A DNA stretch of 64,000 bases, taken from Eshraghiella sp051880035 (GTDB lineage: Bacteria > Bacillota > Clostridia > Lachnospirales > Lachnospiraceae). The notes under the pieces are model-generated. The model was not told the origin of the DNA. It worked only from the letters and a program-made list of their open reading frames with translations, and did no database searches. Numbering within the stretch: the stretch's first letter is position 1; each line of letters starts with the position of its first letter. The position numbers and the translations under genes were made by a program. Shown here piece by piece: positions 42,916 to 50,966 of the stretch. Location of the stretch: the NCBI GenBank assembly GCA_051880035.1, contig JBJENE010000062.1:1-64000 (forward strand). Direction: 5' to 3'.

Positions 42916-43482
42916 ATGGATAATTTTTTTACGGATAACCCTGTCATAAATATTTCAAAAGGGATTATAGAAGAAATAAGCACCGATAACTCCAATTTTC
43001 TTATCACCATATCCTATCCCGACTGCGTCAACTGCAGGCCGACCAACCAGACCGTCAGACTTTTGGCAGATAATGAAACCGTCCTTATGAACGAACGCGG
43101 TGGCGTTATCCCTGCAAACGAGCTTCGTTCCGGCATGACAGTAAACGCATCTTTCGCTTCTGCCATGACAAAAAGTATTCCGCCCATGTCAAGGGCTTTT
43201 ATGATACAGATAATCAAAAGACCTTTGCCGAGCAATATTACAATAGGAAGAATCATGGATATTGACAGAGCCAATAGAAGCTTTACAACAATAAGCAACA
43301 GAAATCCTTCATCCATCATAAGGTTTAATGTTCCTGACGAAGCCCTTATATGGGACCGTTTCGGAAGGCGTATGGCTTTCTCCGGTCTGATTCCCGGCAT
43401 GAGGGTTCGAATCCGTCATGCTTCATTCATGACAGCCAGTCTGCCACCCCAGACTACGGCTTTTGAAATTAGAGTTATATAG
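42916..43482 (+). CDS. unknown protein made of two related beta domains
   Basis: A 188-residue protein with no signal or membrane segment. The two halves resemble each other: residues ~15-100 (GIIEEISTDN..., LADNETVLMNERGGVI, LRSGMTVNASFASAMTKSIPP) and ~107-188 (GRIMDIDRANR..., VPDEALIWDRFGRRMAF, LIPGMRVRIRHASFMTASLPP). This suggests duplicated OB-like or barrel domains. The ATG at 42916 has only a poor ribosome site (AAAAGG). It is divergent from the hydrogenase operon. I do not recognise a family. Confidence 0.6.
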   Translation: MDNFFTDNPVINISKGIIEEISTDNSNFLITISYPDCVNCRPTNQTVRLLADNETVLMNERGGVIPANELRSGMTVNASFASAMTKSIPPMSRAFMIQIIKRPLPSNITIGRIMDIDRANRSFTTISNRNPSSIIRFNVPDEALIWDRFGRRMAFSGLIPGMRVRIRHASFMTASLPPQTTAFEIRVI

Positions 43483-43485
43483 TCA

Positions 43486-43530
43486 AAAAATATGCTGTAA
43501 AAACCTGTGCAGCGCAAGTTTTTACAGCAT
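43486..43530 (-). terminator. terminator between convergent genes
   Basis: A perfect 13-bp stem ATGCTGTAAAAAC (43492-43504) / GTTTTTACAGCAT (43518-43530). On the minus strand it is followed by ATTTTTTGAC, so it serves mainly the zinc-ribbon gene ending at 43557; the plus-strand gene may use it too. Confidence 0.75.
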
Positions 43531-43556
43531 GTATGACAATAAATATATATAATTTG

Positions 43557-44426
43557 TTATTTGCCTCTCTCCTGTCCGCAGGCACAGTACCTGATATTTA
43601 AAGAATTAGTCTTTCCGCATTCCGGGCACTTCCATTCCGCCATCTGGTTTCCTGAGCTATCTTTTACTGCTCCGCATCCACATGTACCAACAAACATCGC
43701 ATTTTCCTTACCACATTTAGGGCATATCCAAAAGTTACTTTTAACTCCGTCAGAAGAATATGATAATGAAGAGGAGGAATCCGCATAAGTGCGTACAGAA
43801 CTTAATCCTACTGCTCCGACGATAAATTGCACTACTGAAGCTATCAAAAATCCAACACCTATCGCTCTAAGCACAAAAATGTGTTTATTCTCAACAAAAC
43901 TATAATGCATTTTGTCCATATTAATAAGCAAAGAGATGAATATAATTAAAACAATTCCCGTTACCATAGCCGGTATTGCTTTTGCCATTATTTTATTACC
44001 TACTTCCGACTTAAAAATATCATTGGAGGCAACTGATAAAATAACACCTATAATCAATATGACTGCACCACCAATTGCGAAGACTATCCCCGCCATCCTG
44101 TATATATTTAATAAATCGGATACACGATATAAATCATCCGAACCCGATTTAATTAATAAAGTAAAACCGGCTATTATATTAGTAATTCCTTCTAAAATCA
44201 ACCATAAATTCTTACTCATAGTATCTATTGCCAAATAATTTGTCTTCAAAACCTCAGCATGCCGATTAGCCTCTCTTTGTCTTTGCGCTTCACTTACTTC
44301 CGGAGAAACAACCGTTGCACTCTGTGTATTTGAACCTGTCGTATCACTTTTCTTTAATACATTTCCGCATCCTGAGCAAAACATATCATTATCGCTTACC
44401 TGTTTCCCGCATTTTGAACAAAACAT
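43557..44426 (-). CDS. zinc-ribbon membrane protein
   Basis: A 289-residue protein with an N-terminal double zinc knuckle (CSKCGKQ...CSGCGN), four hydrophobic segments (about 80-220) and two C-terminal zinc-binding segments (CPKCGKE...CGCG and CPECGKT...CACG). AAAGGAGG lies 9 nt before the ATG. It is divergent from an XRE repressor, and its TTGACA promoter (minus strand, 44489-44484, with TAAATT 17 bp on) contains one arm of the shared operator. Function unknown; general plan similar to the first gene of the kinase operon. Confidence 0.78.
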   Translation of the reverse strand: MFCSKCGKQVSDNDMFCSGCGNVLKKSDTTGSNTQSATVVSPEVSEAQRQREANRHAEVLKTNYLAIDTMSKNLWLILEGITNIIAGFTLLIKSGSDDLYRVSDLLNIYRMAGIVFAIGGAVILIIGVILSVASNDIFKSEVGNKIMAKAIPAMVTGIVLIIFISLLINMDKMHYSFVENKHIFVLRAIGVGFLIASVVQFIVGAVGLSSVRTYADSSSSLSYSSDGVKSNFWICPKCGKENAMFVGTCGCGAVKDSSGNQMAEWKCPECGKTNSLNIRYCACGQERGK

Positions 44427-44466
44427 ATCAATCTGCCTCCTTTGTATTTGTACCTACATATAATTT

Positions 44467-44506
44467 AACCTGTTTCAGGTTAAATGTCAATAATCTGAAA
44501 CAGGTT
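44467..44506. promoter_or_regulatory. 12-bp inverted repeat operator between divergent genes
   Basis: AACCTGTTTCAG (44467-44478) and CTGAAACAGGTT (44495-44506) are perfect inverted copies 16 bp apart. The left arm falls in the minus-strand promoter spacer; the right arm lies just upstream of TATACT (44511-44516) of the XRE gene. A likely binding site of the XRE protein. Confidence 0.6.
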
Positions 44507-44535
44507 ATCATATACTTTTTATGAGGTGATTTCTT

Positions 44536-44766
44536 ATGTATCAGAGAATACGCGATTTGCGTGAAGACAAAGATTTATCCCAGACCAAAATGGCAAAAAT
44601 TCTTGGAATGTCTCAAACCGGATATTCCAAGTATGAAACCGGAGAAAATGATATTCCGACAGGCATTTTGATTAAGCTTGCCGATTTCCATGAAACAAGC
44701 ATTGACTATATTCTTGGTCGTACCGATGAAAGACACGCTTATCCTAAAAGAAAGCTTAATAAATAG
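44536..44766 (+). CDS. small XRE-family HTH regulator
   Basis: A 76-residue protein that is essentially one Cro/CI-type helix-turn-helix (LSQTKMAKILGMSQTGYSKYE) plus the common ending IDYILGRTDE. GAGGTG lies 7 nt before the ATG. It probably represses itself and the divergent zinc-ribbon gene through the inverted repeat between them. Confidence 0.88.
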   Translation: MYQRIRDLREDKDLSQTKMAKILGMSQTGYSKYETGENDIPTGILIKLADFHETSIDYILGRTDERHAYPKRKLNK

Positions 44767-44772
44767 TCATTT

Positions 44773-45594
44773 TCAAAATCCTTTCTCTATCAATTCGGAT
44801 ACAATATTTTCATATAAAATTACTATGTCTGAAATATTTTCGCCACTTTTCTTTGTGAATTTCCGTCTTCTCATATCAACTTCATCACAGTGAGAGATTC
44901 CGCGATTTGTGTTTCCTCTGTAAATACCACGAAACTCTCCCCACTTCACAGATTCAGGGGTAAGAAAACCGTCATTTTTCCCTTCAACTATTTTCACTAC
45001 AAGATTTGGGAAAAATAAAAATATATCACTGAAGGGGTTATTCATCACGAATGCATAACTTTGATAGTATACGCCTTCCATATCGGGATTTTTTTCATTA
45101 AACTCCGCTGCTTCCATGGTTGAAAAAGAATGAAAAACTTTGTAAGAATCAGGCTTTGCATCCCCTCGTATCCTGAAAAACAAGTCGGTACATTTTCCAA
45201 CAAATTTCACAAGAAAATCAGGGCACTTTAGCAGTAAATCCATAGTCTTGGAGCCATTGTGGGGAGTCCCAACAGTAGTCAGCGAGGCAACCTTATCTCC
45301 CACACCGAGTGAGGATATGGCATAACGCACATCAAGACCACCTTTTGAGTGGGCAATAACATTAACCTTTTCGGCTCCGGTCTCTTTTAAAATCTCTTCA
45401 ATGCGATTTTTCAAAACTTCACCATTAGTAGGTATGTCTGCGTTACTGTCCTGATTACCGTAATATACCTTACAGCCCATTTCCTCCAGTCTGGCAGGAA
45501 TTCTCCCCCAATAATTAATTATTTTACTGTCTCTGTATCCCATACCGTGAACCATTAGTATCGGATATTTCATAATTTTATTATCATAATTCAT
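44773..45594 (-). CDS. alpha/beta-hydrolase, lipase-like
   Basis: A 273-residue alpha/beta-hydrolase of the triacylglycerol lipase type, apparently cytoplasmic as no signal is seen. The oxyanion loop MVHGMGYRD, nucleophile elbow AHSKGG (Ser), Asp in EGKNDGFLT and His in ISHCDEVD form a plausible catalytic triad. The ribosome site is weak. It is convergent with the XRE gene, with a 6-bp gap and no visible terminator. Substrate unknown. Confidence 0.82.
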   Translation of the reverse strand: MNYDNKIMKYPILMVHGMGYRDSKIINYWGRIPARLEEMGCKVYYGNQDSNADIPTNGEVLKNRIEEILKETGAEKVNVIAHSKGGLDVRYAISSLGVGDKVASLTTVGTPHNGSKTMDLLLKCPDFLVKFVGKCTDLFFRIRGDAKPDSYKVFHSFSTMEAAEFNEKNPDMEGVYYQSYAFVMNNPFSDIFLFFPNLVVKIVEGKNDGFLTPESVKWGEFRGIYRGNTNRGISHCDEVDMRRRKFTKKSGENISDIVILYENIVSELIEKGF

Positions 45595-45724
45595 ATATCT
45601 ATCATTTCCGAATATAACTTATATTATAAACATTATCTTGTTTTTCTTATATTATATTCGAAACGAAACTCTATGGCAATGGTATTTTAGGTGACGAATC
45701 ATGCCGGTTCGTTCTCGGAGGATT

Positions 45725-47095
45725 TCAGGCAAAATATTTCATCGCATCGTTAAGTTCAGAAACAACATCGACAACTTTCTCGGACTGCGTACTGATGCTT
45801 TCTATATTAGCACCCAGTTCTTCAATTCCGGCATTTGTCTCTTCGGCCCCCGCTGCATTTTCTTCGGATATACTTGACAGTGAGCTAATCTCATCAAGGA
45901 TTATTTTTTTATCCTCATTTAAGACATTTGTTTTTGAATTTATATCTTCAATCTGGGCTACCATATTGTCGATACATTCAGAAACATTATCAAAAGAAGA
46001 ATCTACAGATATGATTGTTTTGCTGTCATTTTCAACACTTGATTTGATTTTATTAGCAAGTGCAGCATTCAATTCCGCAATTTCATTAATGTTTTCAATG
46101 ATATCCTTGATTTCTTTTGTACTGGCATCTGACTCCTGGGCTAATTTCGCAATTTCCTGAGCAACAACAGCGAAACCCTTGCCCTGTTCTCCTGCTCTGG
46201 CCGCTTCTATTGAGGCATTGAGACTTAAGAGGTTGGTCTGTTTTGTGATTCCTTCAATAATCAATGCAGCTTTTTTAATCTCTTCAATGGCTTCATTTGA
46301 AGCAATTATTCCGGACACTATTTCGTCTGTACATTTTACCGTTTCAGCATTTGCCTCAGACAGGTCATTGAGGGTTACTTTTGCTTTATCCGCAATCTTT
46401 TTAACATCTTCAGCGACACCATTGGCATTATTAGTACTTACAGTGATATCATCTATTACTTTTTCCATATCTGACATTTTATCGGCAGTTGTCTGCACCG
46501 ATTCAGCCATTTCAGAAGTTCCTCTTGCTATTTCCTCAACAGCCTGAGTGATTCCATCTTTTGCGTTATTACAAATATCAACTGATGAAGATACAAACTT
46601 TACATTTTCATCCAAAACTGATATTTCTTTATTTATTACATCAACGGTGTGTCCAAAATTCGTCTTAATACGCTCGGTACTGTTGATAAGACCGACTATC
46701 TCTTTAATGTACGATTCAGCTTTAAACTCTGAATTTAATCTACCTTGCGAAATGTCTGACAATGCCTTTTCTGTATTTTTCATTGGTTTTGCTATCAACC
46801 GTCCTATAACAATTGCCAGGACGGCAAAAAATACATCAATCCCGGTGCCGACAAGAAACATATGTATTCGCATCTGATTAACTTTTACCTGTATTTCATC
46901 TTCAATAGCAGCAACCTGTTCTTCTGATTCAGCATCACTTGTCACATAATTGCTTACCACACCGGTCATTTCTTCTTTTAAAATATTTGTACCAACCAGA
47001 GTCAGCGTCACCACTCCGCTCATTAACGGAATCAATACATACAGTATCAATGTTAAATAAAGATTTAATCTTATTTTTGATTTCTTTTTTGCCAT
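45725..47095 (-). CDS. methyl-accepting chemotaxis protein
   Basis: A 456-residue transmembrane chemoreceptor: TM1 (about 8-33), a short ~40-residue outer loop, TM2 (about 75-97), HAMP (about 98-150) and a long coiled-coil signalling domain with the hairpin tip EAARAGEQGKGFAVVAQEI. The tiny sensor loop means it may sense membrane state or an internal signal rather than bind a classical ligand. AGGAG lies 7 nt before the ATG. Its leader holds a terminator-like hairpin. Confidence 0.92.
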   Translation of the reverse strand: MAKKKSKIRLNLYLTLILYVLIPLMSGVVTLTLVGTNILKEEMTGVVSNYVTSDAESEEQVAAIEDEIQVKVNQMRIHMFLVGTGIDVFFAVLAIVIGRLIAKPMKNTEKALSDISQGRLNSEFKAESYIKEIVGLINSTERIKTNFGHTVDVINKEISVLDENVKFVSSSVDICNNAKDGITQAVEEIARGTSEMAESVQTTADKMSDMEKVIDDITVSTNNANGVAEDVKKIADKAKVTLNDLSEANAETVKCTDEIVSGIIASNEAIEEIKKAALIIEGITKQTNLLSLNASIEAARAGEQGKGFAVVAQEIAKLAQESDASTKEIKDIIENINEIAELNAALANKIKSSVENDSKTIISVDSSFDNVSECIDNMVAQIEDINSKTNVLNEDKKIILDEISSLSSISEENAAGAEETNAGIEELGANIESISTQSEKVVDVVSELNDAMKYFA

Positions 47096-47122
47096 AATAA
47101 TGCTCCTTTAATAGTTTGTCAT

Positions 47123-47175
47123 GCAAAAAACAAAAGAAGCCTTGGAATCCGACTCTTGGTCAAGTTTCCTTGGCT
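47123..47175 (-). terminator. attenuator-like terminator in the chemoreceptor leader
   Basis: On the minus strand AGCC-AA-GGAA (47175-47166) pairs with TTCC-AA-GGCT (47147-47138) around an inner ACT/AGT-closed loop and is followed by TCTTTTGTTTTTT. It lies between the promoter near 47208 and the start at 47095, so it would stop most transcripts before the gene unless bypassed. Confidence 0.55.
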
Positions 47176-47202
47176 CCCGCGTGGCTTAATTATCATATAT
47201 GA

Positions 47203-47211
47203 ATTATAGCA
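47203..47211 (-). promoter_or_regulatory. extended -10 promoter of the chemoreceptor gene
   Basis: TGC-TATAAT on the minus strand (47211-47203); the -35 region is poor. The start is predicted near 47196, giving a ~100-nt leader. Confidence 0.5.
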
Positions 47212-47330
47212 CTATTCTTTATAAAAAGATATATAAAAATCACTTTTAACATAAATTATTTGATTCAAAATTATCTCATTATATCCCGGGCTATTCTCGC
47301 GCCGAAATAAACAATTGTAAGTATAATAAA

Positions 47331-47506
47331 GCGGACAAGTCCGCATCTAACTCCCTAAGTCCCTCAATCTTTGAGGGACTTGCTCCGCTTTGCGAGCCGA
47401 GCACGGTCAGCTTTAGCTGACATTTTCCTATCGTGCGAGTGCTCATCCTTAGCGGAGCGTTTTTTATTTAACAGGAAATTCGGAGGAATTTCCTGTTAAA
47501 TAAAAA
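47331..47506. repeat. dense palindromic intergenic element
   Basis: Between the chemoreceptor leader and tsf lie several strong palindromes: GCGGAC-AA-GTCCGC (47331-47344); AAGTCCCTCAA / TTGAGGGACTT (47357-47381); an outer GCTCCGCT / AGCGGAGC (47382-47458) that encloses GCACG / CGTGC and GTCAGC / GCTGAC; and a perfect 20-bp inverted repeat (47461-47480 with 47487-47506, 6-nt loop). The arrangement looks like a REP/MITE-type dispersed element or a structured RNA. No coding capacity. Confidence 0.6.
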
Positions 47507-47533
47507 GAAGCCACTAATTTCTTAGTGACTTCT
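47506..47533 (-). terminator. terminator of the rpsB-tsf operon
   Basis: AGAAGTCACTAA / TTAGTGGCTTCT stem (12 bp, one wobble, 4-nt loop) followed on the minus strand by TTTTTATTT, 20 bp past the tsf stop. Confidence 0.75.
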
Positions 47534-47553
47534 CATGGAATAACAATATTTTA

Positions 47554-48483
47554 TTACATTCCCATCTGTGCTGCAACTTCAGCCGCAAAATCTTCATTCT
47601 TCTTTTCAAGGCCTTCACCGGTCTCAAAACGAACAAACTTTGTAACTGTTATATCTGCACCAACTGACTTTGATACTGACTTAAGATATGCATCAACTGA
47701 CTGCTTTCCGTCTTCAGCTTTAACATATACCTGATCAAGAAGGCAGATTTCTTTTAATTCCTTAGAAATACGGCCTTTAACCATACCTTCGATAATCTTA
47801 TCGTTAGCATCCGGTTTCTCAATCTTAGCCTGAGCTGTAAGAACTTCTGTCTCTGATGCAATGTAATCCTGATCTACTTCATCACGGCTTACATATTTTG
47901 GATTTAAAGCTGCAACCTGCATTGCAACATTCTTAAGAGCTTCCTTAACATCATCGTTAACAACGCTTGTCTTAGCTGATACAAGAACACCAATCTTGCC
48001 GCCGCCATGTGTATAAGATACGATACAGCCATCGCTTTCGCTTACTTTTTCGAATCTTCTGATTTTGATGTTTTCTCCGATAACAGCAATCTTGCCTGCA
48101 AGAGCATCTGCTACAGTCTTAGAAGTATCTGCCTTCCAAGGCTCAGCCAGAAATGCATCGATATCTGCTGCATTGCTTGTGAGTGCCTGATTGGCAACTT
48201 CCTCAACATATGCTGCGAAATCTGCATTCTTTGCTACGAAGTCTGTCTCGCTGTTAACTTCAACGATTGCAGCATCTGTATCGTTAGCTACAACTGCTTT
48301 TACAAGTCCTTCAGCTGCGATTCTTCCGGCCTTCTTAGCTGCCTTAGCAAGACCGTTCTCTCTTAAGTATTCAACTGCTTTATCCATATCGCCGTTAGTC
48401 TCTCCAAGAGCTTTCTTGCAGTCCATCATTCCGGCGCCTGTCATTTCTCTTAATTCTTTTACCATTGCTGCAGTAATTGCCAT
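47554..48483 (-). CDS. tsf: translation elongation factor Ts
   Basis: A 309-residue guanine-nucleotide exchange factor for EF-Tu. The N-terminal UBA-like helix bundle carries the signature VKELREMTGAGMMDCKKAL, with VNSETDFVAKNADF shortly after. The length is normal for the family. The start is the ATG at 48483 behind AAGGAG; a longer frame lacks a site. It follows rpsB in the conserved order. Confidence 0.97.
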   Translation of the reverse strand: MAITAAMVKELREMTGAGMMDCKKALGETNGDMDKAVEYLRENGLAKAAKKAGRIAAEGLVKAVVANDTDAAIVEVNSETDFVAKNADFAAYVEEVANQALTSNAADIDAFLAEPWKADTSKTVADALAGKIAVIGENIKIRRFEKVSESDGCIVSYTHGGGKIGVLVSAKTSVVNDDVKEALKNVAMQVAALNPKYVSRDEVDQDYIASETEVLTAQAKIEKPDANDKIIEGMVKGRISKELKEICLLDQVYVKAEDGKQSVDAYLKSVSKSVGADITVTKFVRFETGEGLEKKNEDFAAEVAAQMGM

Positions 48484-48535
48484 GATATTATCTCCTTCCA
48501 AAAACATGATATTTCCGTCAATTAACGGTTACTGA

Positions 48536-49291
48536 TTATTCTGCTACTTCTTCAACAGCTTCTTCTGATGCTTCTTCTTCAACAATATCATCATACTCTT
48601 CAGCTGTCTCACCCTGGTTTGCTTCGATAACGGCATCAGCCATCTTAGAAACGATTAATTTAACGGCTCTGATAGCATCATCATTACCAGGAATTACATA
48701 ATCCAGTTCTTCAGGATCACAGTTAGTATCAGCAATACCAATCAATGGAATTCCAAGAATATGAGCTTCCTGTACACAAATGCTTTCCTTCTTAGGATCT
48801 ACTACGAAAATTGCATCAGGAATTCTCTTCATTTCCTTAATACCGCCAAGGTTCTTTTCGAGTTTTTCCTGTTCTTTTTTGAGTTTGATAACTTCTTTCT
48901 TAGGAAGAACATCAAATGTTCCGTCTTCTTCCATCTTTTCGATTTCTTTTAATCTTGCAATTCTGCTCTGAATTGTCTTGAAGTTGGTAAGCATACCGCC
49001 TAACCATCTCTCGTTAACATAGAACATTCCGCAACGCTCAGCTTCAGTCTTAACTGCATCCTGTGCCTGCTTCTTTGTTCCTACAAAAAGAATGTTTCCG
49101 CCATCTGCAGCGATATTGTATACTGCATTGTAAGCTTCATCTACTTTACCTACAGATTTCTGTAAGTCAATGATATAAATACCATTTCTCTCTGTGTAGA
49201 TGTACTCAGCCATCTTAGGGTTCCATCTTCTTGTCTGATGTCCGAAATGAACACCTGCTTCAAGTAACTGTTTCATTGAAATTACGCTCAT
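48536..49291 (-). CDS. rpsB: 30S ribosomal protein S2
   Basis: A 251-residue S2 with the family blocks LLEAGVHFGHQTRRWNPKM, RWLGGMLTNFKTI and PDAIFVVDPKKE. The C-terminus is an acidic tail (Glu-rich) common in Clostridia. GGAGG lies 7 nt before the ATG. It has its own promoter and a ~130-nt leader that may carry S2 autoregulation. Confidence 0.97.
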   Translation of the reverse strand: MSVISMKQLLEAGVHFGHQTRRWNPKMAEYIYTERNGIYIIDLQKSVGKVDEAYNAVYNIAADGGNILFVGTKKQAQDAVKTEAERCGMFYVNERWLGGMLTNFKTIQSRIARLKEIEKMEEDGTFDVLPKKEVIKLKKEQEKLEKNLGGIKEMKRIPDAIFVVDPKKESICVQEAHILGIPLIGIADTNCDPEELDYVIPGNDDAIRAVKLIVSKMADAVIEANQGETAEEYDDIVEEEASEEAVEEVAE

Positions 49292-49431
49292 TTTAATACC
49301 TCCATTGGTTAAAATCTTCCGCCCGCTTTATTCTTCCGTACAACCTTGAGCAAAGGCACCAGCCGGAAATCCACAGGCGTGGTTATTTGATGCGGCCAGC
49401 CTATACAGCATGGCGCAACGCACCGAATGAT

Positions 49432-49460
49432 ATTATAGCATGCACATTTTCAATATTCAA
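49432..49460 (-). promoter_or_regulatory. promoter of rpsB-tsf
   Basis: On the minus strand: TTGAAT (49460-49455), 17-bp spacer, TATAAT (49437-49432) with an upstream TGC. The region 49292-49425 is the transcribed leader; its GC-rich segment (CCGGCTGGTGCC and GGCTGGCCGC) can fold, but I did not recognise a defined motif. Confidence 0.7.
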
Positions 49461-49502
49461 GCATTTTTTGCAAAAAAGTACCAACCGGTAACATTTAACA
49501 GA

Positions 49503-49533
49503 TAAAAACACCCGGAAGCAAAATGCTTCCGGG
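49503..49533 (-). terminator. terminator of the fla/che operon
   Basis: A perfect stem CCCGGAAGC / GCTTCCGGG (49511-49533, 5-nt loop) followed on the minus strand by TGTTTTTATC, 18 bp beyond the last operon gene. Confidence 0.85.
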
Positions 49534-49550
49534 AAAAATGCAAAAACTAA

Positions 49551-50111
49551 TTATCTTTTTGTAATTATTTTGGCAAGTTCTTCGTATGTCATATCAGAAG
49601 AAACTGTAAAATCGCCTGTCTGGATTATCTCGGCATACCCTGAATTGTTCAGATAATCATTAAACTTTCCGGCATTATCTACGATGCCGTTTTCATAGAG
49701 AAGTTTTGATACCGCTTCAGAATACATGCCTCCTTTAATTGAAATTGTGTAGGTAGTAATAGCGGGAGCTTCTGTCTGTTGCGGTTCGGTTTCTTTAATT
49801 TCAGGCGTCTGAGTCTCTGTTTCAGTCTCCGTTTCGGTCTCTGTTTCTGTCTCTGTCTCAGGCTCCGTCTCGGTTTCTTTTTCCGTCACTGTTTCCTCGG
49901 GTGTTGTTTCTTCAGGTGATGTGGATTCTTCCGGCGTTGTGGAGAAAAGGACCTCCTCCGTGGTACTTTCCATTACCATTCCAAGCTCTTTGGCTCTCTT
50001 TATTATTTCATCATCACTAAGCTTTCCGGAAGTATGATGGGCAATTGTCAGAATAAGTGCCGTTACAACTATACCTATTCCAAGGCCGCGCAGATAATAT
50101 TTAAGTTTCAT
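49551..50111 (-). CDS. MltG N-terminal-like membrane protein
   Basis: A 186-residue protein with one N-terminal transmembrane helix (about 7-25), a Thr/Glu low-complexity linker (about 55-115, with a long run of alternating Glu and Thr) and a C-terminal ~65-residue domain like the LysM-like N-terminal module of the lytic transglycosylase MltG/YceG (ISIKGGMYSEAVSKLLYENG ... YEELAKII). The catalytic YceG domain is absent. It is the last gene of the fla/che operon, sharing one base (TAATG) with the previous stop. Confidence 0.7.
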   Translation of the reverse strand: MKLKYYLRGLGIGIVVTALILTIAHHTSGKLSDDEIIKRAKELGMVMESTTEEVLFSTTPEESTSPEETTPEETVTEKETETEPETETETETETETETETQTPEIKETEPQQTEAPAITTYTISIKGGMYSEAVSKLLYENGIVDNAGKFNDYLNNSGYAEIIQTGDFTVSSDMTYEELAKIITKR

Positions 50112-50953
50112 TAACGGCCTCCTTTAAACAGGTCAATTACAAGTTTTACTTCACCGATTCCAAGACCAAGCTCCTTGGCGATTTCTACATTGGATTTGCC
50201 CTGGCGGCTTAATTCAAGAATTTTCTCGTTATTGTTACCTGTTTCAAATACTGTAATATCTTTATTTTCTTCCCGCTCCGTTTCTTTTTTGACTGCTGTT
50301 CTGACACGCTGTGCCGCAGTTTTGGCAGGGGAAGTTTTACGCCTGGTCTTTGGCTTTACTGCTGCTTCTTCATCAGCAGGGATATCATCCGCAACTGTTT
50401 GGGCCACTGCATCAAGCTGTTCAAGCACCTTGGAGCGTCCTGACTTTCCGGCTTTCTTCTCCCGGTTCATTAAAGCTTCGCTGGCCATAAATCCCACATC
50501 TCCGGTAGGAATATCCGGTTCCTGGATGCTTTTTTCGGGTGCTTTGGATGCTTTCTTGGATTTTTCAAGGTCAGCCTGTTCTTTTTTGGTAAGATTCCAG
50601 TCCCTGACCGTATTGTTGATTTCCTTCTTTTTTTCATTAAGCATATCATAAAGAAACATTACTTCATTATGATTGCGGTTAATCTCATTAAGAATAGTTT
50701 CGGAATATTCGTTCATTTCAAGCATTTTTTCATTCGACATTTTATCGAGAGAAACCTCTGTTTTGTCTTTAAGTTCTTCTATCTGCTCATCAAATATCGT
50801 CAGAATCTGGTTACGAATGTCCTCTTTCTGCTTATTGCTAAGCTCTGCATTTTTTTCTGTATTATTATGCTCATCTGCTTTGGATGAAAAAATAAAACTG
50901 ACAATAATTACTATAACACCGACTACAAGTAAAAAAATTTCCAATCCCGTCAT
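50111..50953 (-). CDS. DUF6115-like membrane protein in the flagellar operon
   Basis: A 280-residue protein with an N-terminal transmembrane helix (about 4-22), a ~90-residue coiled coil (NKQKEDIRNQILTIFDEQIE onward), a charged disordered middle, and a C-terminal helix-turn-helix-like segment (ILELSRQGKSNVEIAKELGLGIGEVKLVIDLF). That ending is typical of Lachnospiraceae proteins annotated DUF6115. The start is ATG 50953 with AGGAG 10 nt upstream. A role in motility is inferred from the operon only. Confidence 0.7.
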   Translation of the reverse strand: MTGLEIFLLVVGVIVIIVSFIFSSKADEHNNTEKNAELSNKQKEDIRNQILTIFDEQIEELKDKTEVSLDKMSNEKMLEMNEYSETILNEINRNHNEVMFLYDMLNEKKKEINNTVRDWNLTKKEQADLEKSKKASKAPEKSIQEPDIPTGDVGFMASEALMNREKKAGKSGRSKVLEQLDAVAQTVADDIPADEEAAVKPKTRRKTSPAKTAAQRVRTAVKKETEREENKDITVFETGNNNEKILELSRQGKSNVEIAKELGLGIGEVKLVIDLFKGGR

Positions 50954-50966
50954 CTTTGTTGTGCTC

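Noticed and set aside
45640..45724. Terminator after the chemoreceptor gene
   Set aside because: Only a 5-6 bp AACGAA/TTCGT hairpin without a T-tract is visible; too weak to call.
47096..47211. c-di-GMP-I riboswitch before the chemoreceptor
   Set aside because: The transcript is too short for the two-helix GEMM fold and lacks its GGGCAAACC-type 5' segment.
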